Source: Alkaliphilus hydrothermalis (GTDB lineage: Bacteria > Bacillota > Clostridia > Peptostreptococcales > Natronincolaceae). Taken from it: a stretch of DNA of 64,000 bases. The notes below the pieces were generated by a model that did no database searches, was not told where the DNA came from, and saw only the letters and a list, made by a program, of their open reading frames with translations. The translations under genes were made by a program, and so were the position numbers. The stretch covers positions 186,001 through 250,000 of the forward strand of contig NZ_JAFBEE010000002.1 in assembly GCF_016908555.1 (NCBI RefSeq). The letters run 5' to 3'. The number at the start of each line of letters is the position of its first letter. The stretch's first letter is position 1. Shown here in pieces: positions 60,148 to 64,000 of this stretch.

Positions 60148-60912
60148 TTGAGAATAGTAGTCACCAACGATGATGGTATTTTCGCTGAAGGAATCTACCA
60201 TCTAGCCAAAGCTCTTCAAGCGATCGGAGAGGTAATTGTAATTGCCCCCAGCACGGAGCAAAGTGCAAAAGGACATTCCATTACATTACATAGCCCTATT
60301 ATGGTAAAAAAGATTAAATTTTTTGACACTGACTTTGAAGCCTACGCTGTAGACGGCACTCCTGCCGATTGCGTAAAATTAGCTATTGAGGCAATATTAA
60401 AGGATAGAAGGCCAGATATTGTGGTATCTGGCATTAACAATGGACCAAATCTTGGAACAGATGTAATTTATTCAGGCACAGTTTCAGCAGCAGTAGAGGC
60501 TGCAATTTTGGGAGTTCCATCCATCGCAGTATCCATGGCAACCACAAAAATAGATAACTATGATGGTGCGGCAAACTTCGCCTGCAAGATTGCAAAAAGT
60601 ATACTTCATATTATCGATGACCAGTCAACGGTTTTTAATATTAACTATCCGACGTGTCGACCTGAGTCGATAAAAGGCGTTAAGGTAACTACCCTAGGGC
60701 TTAGAAAATATTGTAATAGTTTTGATGAAAGAAAAGATCCACAGGGCAATTCTTATTACTGGGTTTCAGGTACTGCCTTGGAATTAGAGCAAAATCAGGA
60801 TAGCGATATTGTGTCAATCAAGAATAATTACATATCTATTTCACCTATACATTTTGATTTAACAGCCTTCAACACTTTTCAGAGATTGAAGGATTGGTCG
60901 ATAGAATTATAA
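60148..60912 (+). CDS. surE: 5'/3'-nucleotidase SurE
   Basis: A 254-residue nucleotidase. The metal site NDDG at 7-10, SGINNGPNLG near 92-101 and SGTVSAAVEA near 108-117 are the family motifs. SurE removes phosphate from nucleoside 5' and 3' monophosphates and helps survival in stationary phase. The start is TTG 60148 behind AGAGGAGGAAAC. Confidence 0.94.
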   Translation: MRIVVTNDDGIFAEGIYHLAKALQAIGEVIVIAPSTEQSAKGHSITLHSPIMVKKIKFFDTDFEAYAVDGTPADCVKLAIEAILKDRRPDIVVSGINNGPNLGTDVIYSGTVSAAVEAAILGVPSIAVSMATTKIDNYDGAANFACKIAKSILHIIDDQSTVFNINYPTCRPESIKGVKVTTLGLRKYCNSFDERKDPQGNSYYWVSGTALELEQNQDSDIVSIKNNYISISPIHFDLTAFNTFQRLKDWSIEL

Positions 60913-60983
60913 TTAAACAATAATAAGTACTAATTGAGTAATTTTATCAGCTGGGCAGAAAAATGAAAGACATGAAAGCATAC

Positions 60984-61011
60984 TTGCATTTCAGAAAAAA
61001 GTTGTTATAAT
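60984..61011 (+). promoter_or_regulatory. Promoter of the kor operon
   Basis: TTGCAT at 60984-60989 and TATAAT at 61006-61011 with a 16-base spacer. The leader of about 85 bases contains a weak stem TTCCTTA/TAAGGAA at 61032-61069. Confidence 0.6.
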
Positions 61012-61101
61012 TATGAAATAAAAATTGCATCTTCCTTAAAAATCTGTTATGCTTTTGTTAAGTAAGGAAATCATAAAATGATTTGAAGGGAGATGTCTAT
61101 T

Positions 61102-61317
61102 GTGAGCATTCGCAAGGAAGACAAAAAGCTAAAGATTATCAATGAATGGTGTAAAGGCTGTGCCATTTGTGTAGAGTACTGTCCAAAGAAAGTATTAGAT
61201 ATGGATGGTGAAAAGGTTACCATAGTTGATCTCGATAAATGTATTAAGTGTGGACTTTGTGAGTTAAGATGTCCAGATTACGCAATTTATTTGGAGGGAA
61301 GCAAAGATGAAAAATAG
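61102..61317 (+). CDS. korD: 2-oxoacid:ferredoxin oxidoreductase, ferredoxin-like delta subunit
   Basis: A 71-residue protein with two [4Fe-4S] motifs, CKGCAICVEYCP and CIKCGLCELRCP. It is the small electron-carrier subunit of the four-subunit KOR/VOR type. GTG 61102 lies 9 bases after AAGGGAG; ATG 61093 abuts that site. The stop overlaps the alpha subunit start by 11 bases. Confidence 0.92.
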   Translation: MSIRKEDKKLKIINEWCKGCAICVEYCPKKVLDMDGEKVTIVDLDKCIKCGLCELRCPDYAIYLEGSKDEK

Positions 61318-62446
61318 AGAAGTTAAATTAATGCAAGGGAACGAAGCCTGTGTTGAGGGAGCTTTAGCTGCTGGTATGACGTTTTATGCTGGTTACCCAA
61401 TCACACCTTCTACTGAAATAGCAGAACATTGTGCACAAAAATTACCATTAATTGGTGGTAAATTTATTCAAATGGAAGATGAAATTGCAGGTATGGCAGC
61501 AACTATAGGAGGTTCTTTAGCAGGGTTAAAGTCAATGACTGCTACAAGTGGACCAGGATTTTCATTAAAGCAAGAAAATATTGGTTATGCAGCATTAGCA
61601 GAAGTTCCTTGTGTTATAGTAGACGTTCAAAGAGCGGGCCCAAGTACAGGATTACCAACTGCACCATCTCAAGGAGATATTATGCAGGCTAAATGGGGAA
61701 CTCACGGAGACCATCCTGTTATTGCATTAGCACCAACTTCAGTAAAAGAAACATACGACTTAACAATTAAATGCTTTAACTTAGCTGAAAAATATAGAAC
61801 ACCTGTATTCTTAATGTTAGATGAAATCGTAGGACATATGAGAGAAAAGATTGAGATTCCTACTCCAGACGAAATCGAAGTATTCGATCGTGTTAGACCA
61901 GAGGCTGGAGATGAAAATTACCAAGCTTATAAAGTAGAAGAAGGACAACTTGTTCCTCCTATGGCTGCCTTCGGTGAAGGTTTCCACTTCCACGTTACTG
62001 GATTAATGCATGATGATTTTGGATTCCCATCAAATGATTCGGAAATAGCTGATAAATTATTAAGAAGAATCATGAACAAAATCAGTAACAATGTAGATGA
62101 TATTGTGATGTATGAAGAAGAGTTCATGGAGGATGCAGAAATGGTTGTATTAGCATATGGTGGTACTTACCGTTCTGCTAGAAGTGCTGTAAAGCAAGCA
62201 AGAGAGCAAGGTCTAAAAGTAGGATTATTTAAGGCAATCACGATTTGGCCTTTCCCAGAAAAAAGAGTTAGGGAGTTAACGAGTAAAGCAAAGTCAATTT
62301 TAGTACCTGAATTAAACTTAGGACAGTATGTATTAGAGGTTGAACGTGTGGTATCTGACGATACTCAAGTAATCAGTCTTGGAAAAATCAATGGTGAGGC
62401 AATTACTCCAAATGAAATCTTAGCTAAAATTAGGGAGGTTCTATAA
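61307..62446 (+). CDS. korA: 2-oxoacid:ferredoxin oxidoreductase, alpha subunit
   Basis: A 379-residue subunit with the pyrimidine-binding TPP domain (MTFYAGYPITPSTEIAEH and QMEDEIAGMAA with the catalytic Glu) and domain II. With KorB and KorC it oxidises a 2-oxoacid (2-oxoglutarate or branched-chain 2-oxoacid) and CoA to acyl-CoA and CO2, reducing ferredoxin. KorA versus VorB specificity cannot be decided from sequence alone. Confidence 0.92.
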   Translation: MKNREVKLMQGNEACVEGALAAGMTFYAGYPITPSTEIAEHCAQKLPLIGGKFIQMEDEIAGMAATIGGSLAGLKSMTATSGPGFSLKQENIGYAALAEVPCVIVDVQRAGPSTGLPTAPSQGDIMQAKWGTHGDHPVIALAPTSVKETYDLTIKCFNLAEKYRTPVFLMLDEIVGHMREKIEIPTPDEIEVFDRVRPEAGDENYQAYKVEEGQLVPPMAAFGEGFHFHVTGLMHDDFGFPSNDSEIADKLLRRIMNKISNNVDDIVMYEEEFMEDAEMVVLAYGGTYRSARSAVKQAREQGLKVGLFKAITIWPFPEKRVRELTSKAKSILVPELNLGQYVLEVERVVSDDTQVISLGKINGEAITPNEILAKIREVL

Positions 62447-62447
62447 A

Positions 62448-63269
62448 ATGAGTAGTGAATTAATTAAAAATAAATTTAGAACGGATCGCCTACCTCATAT
62501 TTGGTGTCCAGGTTGTGGTCATGGTATCGCAATGAAGGCCTTAGCACAGGCTATTGATAATTTAGGATGGGACAAAAAAGATGTGTGTATAATCTCAGGA
62601 ATTGGTTGTTCATCAAGAGCACCAGGATACATGGATTTTAATACATTACACACAACCCATGGTAGAGCTCTTGCATTTGCTACTGGAGTAAAATTAGCTA
62701 ACCCAGACTTAAAAGTAGTGGTTGTAACTGGTGACGGAGATTGTTCAGCCATCGGTGGAAATCATTTAATTCATACGGCTCGAAGAAATATGGATATTAC
62801 TACAATCGTATTCAATAACAATATTTATGGTATGACAGGTGGACAATACTCTCCAACAACACCAACAAATGATTTTGGTACTACAGCACCCTTTGGAAAT
62901 ATCGATAAGCCTTTTGATATCTGTAAGCTTGTAGAAGCTGCTGGAGCTACGTATGTGGCTAGAGGAACTGTTTATCATGCCAACCCATTAATTAAATTAA
63001 TCGAGAAGGCATTACTAAACAAAGGGTTTTCATTAGTAGATGCGATTAGTATTTGCCCAACTTACTATGGTAGAAAGAACAAGAAGGGTACACCAGTAAA
63101 TATGATGAACTTCCTAAAGGATAAAGCTATTGACGTTAAAGCAGCTGCTAAGCTAACTCCTGAAGAATTAGGAGATAAGTTTATCATGGGCGAGTTCAAA
63201 AATACTCAAGAGCCTGAATATACAGAGGAATACCAAAAAATCGTTGATAGATTCAAAAAGGAGAGATAG
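62448..63269 (+). CDS. korB: 2-oxoacid:ferredoxin oxidoreductase, beta subunit
   Basis: A 273-residue TPP-binding subunit. The motif GDGDCSAIGGNHLIHTARRN (about 98-117) binds thiamine diphosphate and magnesium; WCPGCGHG (about 19-26) lies at the N terminus. It starts one base after korA ends, with GGGAGG as ribosome site, so the two are coupled. Confidence 0.94.
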   Translation: MSSELIKNKFRTDRLPHIWCPGCGHGIAMKALAQAIDNLGWDKKDVCIISGIGCSSRAPGYMDFNTLHTTHGRALAFATGVKLANPDLKVVVVTGDGDCSAIGGNHLIHTARRNMDITTIVFNNNIYGMTGGQYSPTTPTNDFGTTAPFGNIDKPFDICKLVEAAGATYVARGTVYHANPLIKLIEKALLNKGFSLVDAISICPTYYGRKNKKGTPVNMMNFLKDKAIDVKAAAKLTPEELGDKFIMGEFKNTQEPEYTEEYQKIVDRFKKER

Positions 63270-63270
63270 T

Positions 63271-63807
63271 ATGAATAAGCAACATGAAATTAGACTAAGT
63301 GGTTCTGGTGGTCAAGGATTAATACTTGGAGGAATCATTTTAGCTGAGGCTGCCCTAATTGATGGGAACAATGCTATTCAATCTCAATCCTATGGTCCAG
63401 AAGCCAGGGGAGGCGCCAGTAAAGCTGAAGTAATCATCAGTACTGAAGAAATAGATTATCCAAAGGTAGATAAAGCAGACCTTTTGTTAGCCCTTACAGA
63501 AGTCGCATACGTAAAATATATTAAGAGTTTAAAAGAAGGCGGTATCTTAATCGTCGACGAGAATGTTAATGTTGAAGGAATTAACCCTTCTTATAGGGTT
63601 GTTCAAATACCAATTATTAACACCGCAACAGAAAAAATTGGGAAAAGTATGGTTGCCAATATCATAGCTTTAGGAGCAATCCAAGAGTTATCTAATGTAG
63701 TAACTAAGGAGGCTTTAGAAAAAGCTGTTTTAAAGAGAGTACCAAGAGGTACGGAAGAATTAAATAAAGCAGCTCTTCAAGCAGGATATGAATTGGTATC
63801 AAAGTAG
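63271..63807 (+). CDS. korC: 2-oxoacid:ferredoxin oxidoreductase, gamma subunit
   Basis: A 178-residue subunit that begins EIRLSGSGGQGLILGG and contains SYGPEARGGASKAEVI, both typical of the POR gamma domain. ATG 63271, one base after korB, lies behind AAAGGAG; the upstream in-frame TTG 63244 is unlikely. It completes the operon order delta-alpha-beta-gamma. Confidence 0.93.
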   Translation: MNKQHEIRLSGSGGQGLILGGIILAEAALIDGNNAIQSQSYGPEARGGASKAEVIISTEEIDYPKVDKADLLLALTEVAYVKYIKSLKEGGILIVDENVNVEGINPSYRVVQIPIINTATEKIGKSMVANIIALGAIQELSNVVTKEALEKAVLKRVPRGTEELNKAALQAGYELVSK

Positions 63808-63833
63808 AGAAATAATTAATTAGGATGGTGTAT

Positions 63834-64000
63834 ATGATTGATGAGAAGAAGGATTTGATTTTACAAATCCAAAAGAATTTTTCCAAATTAAGTAAAGGTC
63901 AAAAACTAATTGCTCAATTTATCATAGATAACTACGACAAAGCAGCCTTTATGACTGCCTCAAAACTAGGGTTGAAGGTGGGTGTTAGTGAGTCTACAGT
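63834..64000 (+). CDS. RpiR/MurR family regulator, N-terminal part (runs off the window)
   Basis: The last 55 codons encode an N-terminal HTH_6 domain, with LSKGQKLIAQFIIDNYDKAA and the helix-turn-helix MTASKLGLKVGVSESTV. RpiR proteins sense phosphorylated sugars through a C-terminal SIS domain, which is not in the window. It follows korC by 26 bases and might be cotranscribed with it. Confidence 0.85.
   Translation, partial: MIDEKKDLILQIQKNFSKLSKGQKLIAQFIIDNYDKAAFMTASKLGLKVGVSEST

Overview
The window looks like the chromosome of a spore-forming, anaerobic, low-GC Gram-positive bacterium of the Clostridia, probably close to Alkaliphilus. This is inferred from the AT-rich sequence, strong AGGAGG ribosome sites with frequent TTG and GTG starts, scpAB, a GerW/YtfJ sporulation protein, LysM and 5TMR-type proteins, a ferredoxin-dependent 2-oxoacid oxidoreductase and an oxaloacetate decarboxylase alpha subunit. 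I saw no rRNA, tRNA, CRISPR array, prophage or intact insertion sequence.

Layout. 0-7.5 kb: the C-terminal part of an SMC-like ATPase, a DHH-CBS-nucleotidyltransferase fusion, a site-2 protease and scpA-scpB. 7.5-12 kb: a possible 25-codon peptide unit, a 1033-residue GNAT fusion of unknown role and an amidohydrolase. 12-14.5 kb (minus strand): an XRE-cupin regulator followed by speE-speB for polyamines. 14.5-18 kb: an ACT-PAS-AAA+ sigma-54 activator, a consensus TyrR-type box, a consensus -24/-12 promoter and methionine gamma-lyase. 18-19.7 kb: the ytfI/ytfJ sporulation pair and a MazG-like protein. 19.7-28 kb: a nucleoside salvage block with deoR, pdp, deoC and a BMP-type nucleoside ABC transporter whose last permease has an in-frame TAG.

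28-35 kb: GNAT proteins (one a frameshifted remnant), GrpB, a DD-carboxypeptidase, a YkgJ cysteine-cluster protein, a seven-LysM protein and deoD. 35-42 kb: a 5TMR-PAS-GGDEF diguanylate cyclase, an NmrA-like/MarR pair behind a strong operator-promoter, and a PyrK-like/TrmFO-like flavoprotein pair. 42-50 kb: an ABC-F protein, PhzF, a dicarboxylate symporter, a tandem-repeat coiled-coil protein, a 2H phosphoesterase, a very small OadB-motif membrane protein and an N-formylglutamate amidohydrolase-like protein. 50-60 kb: a Y-family polymerase with two SOS boxes and a small partner, YajQ, a cytosolic reductive-dehalogenase-like protein, a MarR remnant before a MATE pump, an rRNA pseudouridine synthase, MnmM and OadA. 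60-64 kb: surE, a korDABC operon and the start of an RpiR regulator.

The most notable signals are: the sigma-54/TyrR-box circuit on methionine gamma-lyase; matching flanks at 42.2 and 55.9 kb that suggest duplication followed by reciprocal gene loss; the nonsense codon in the nucleoside permease; three related hairpin terminators; and the DN Walker B motif in the SMC-like protein. Several genes (the GNAT giant, the PyrK/TrmFO-like pair, the OadB-motif mini-protein and the Y-polymerase partner) have no function that I can name.
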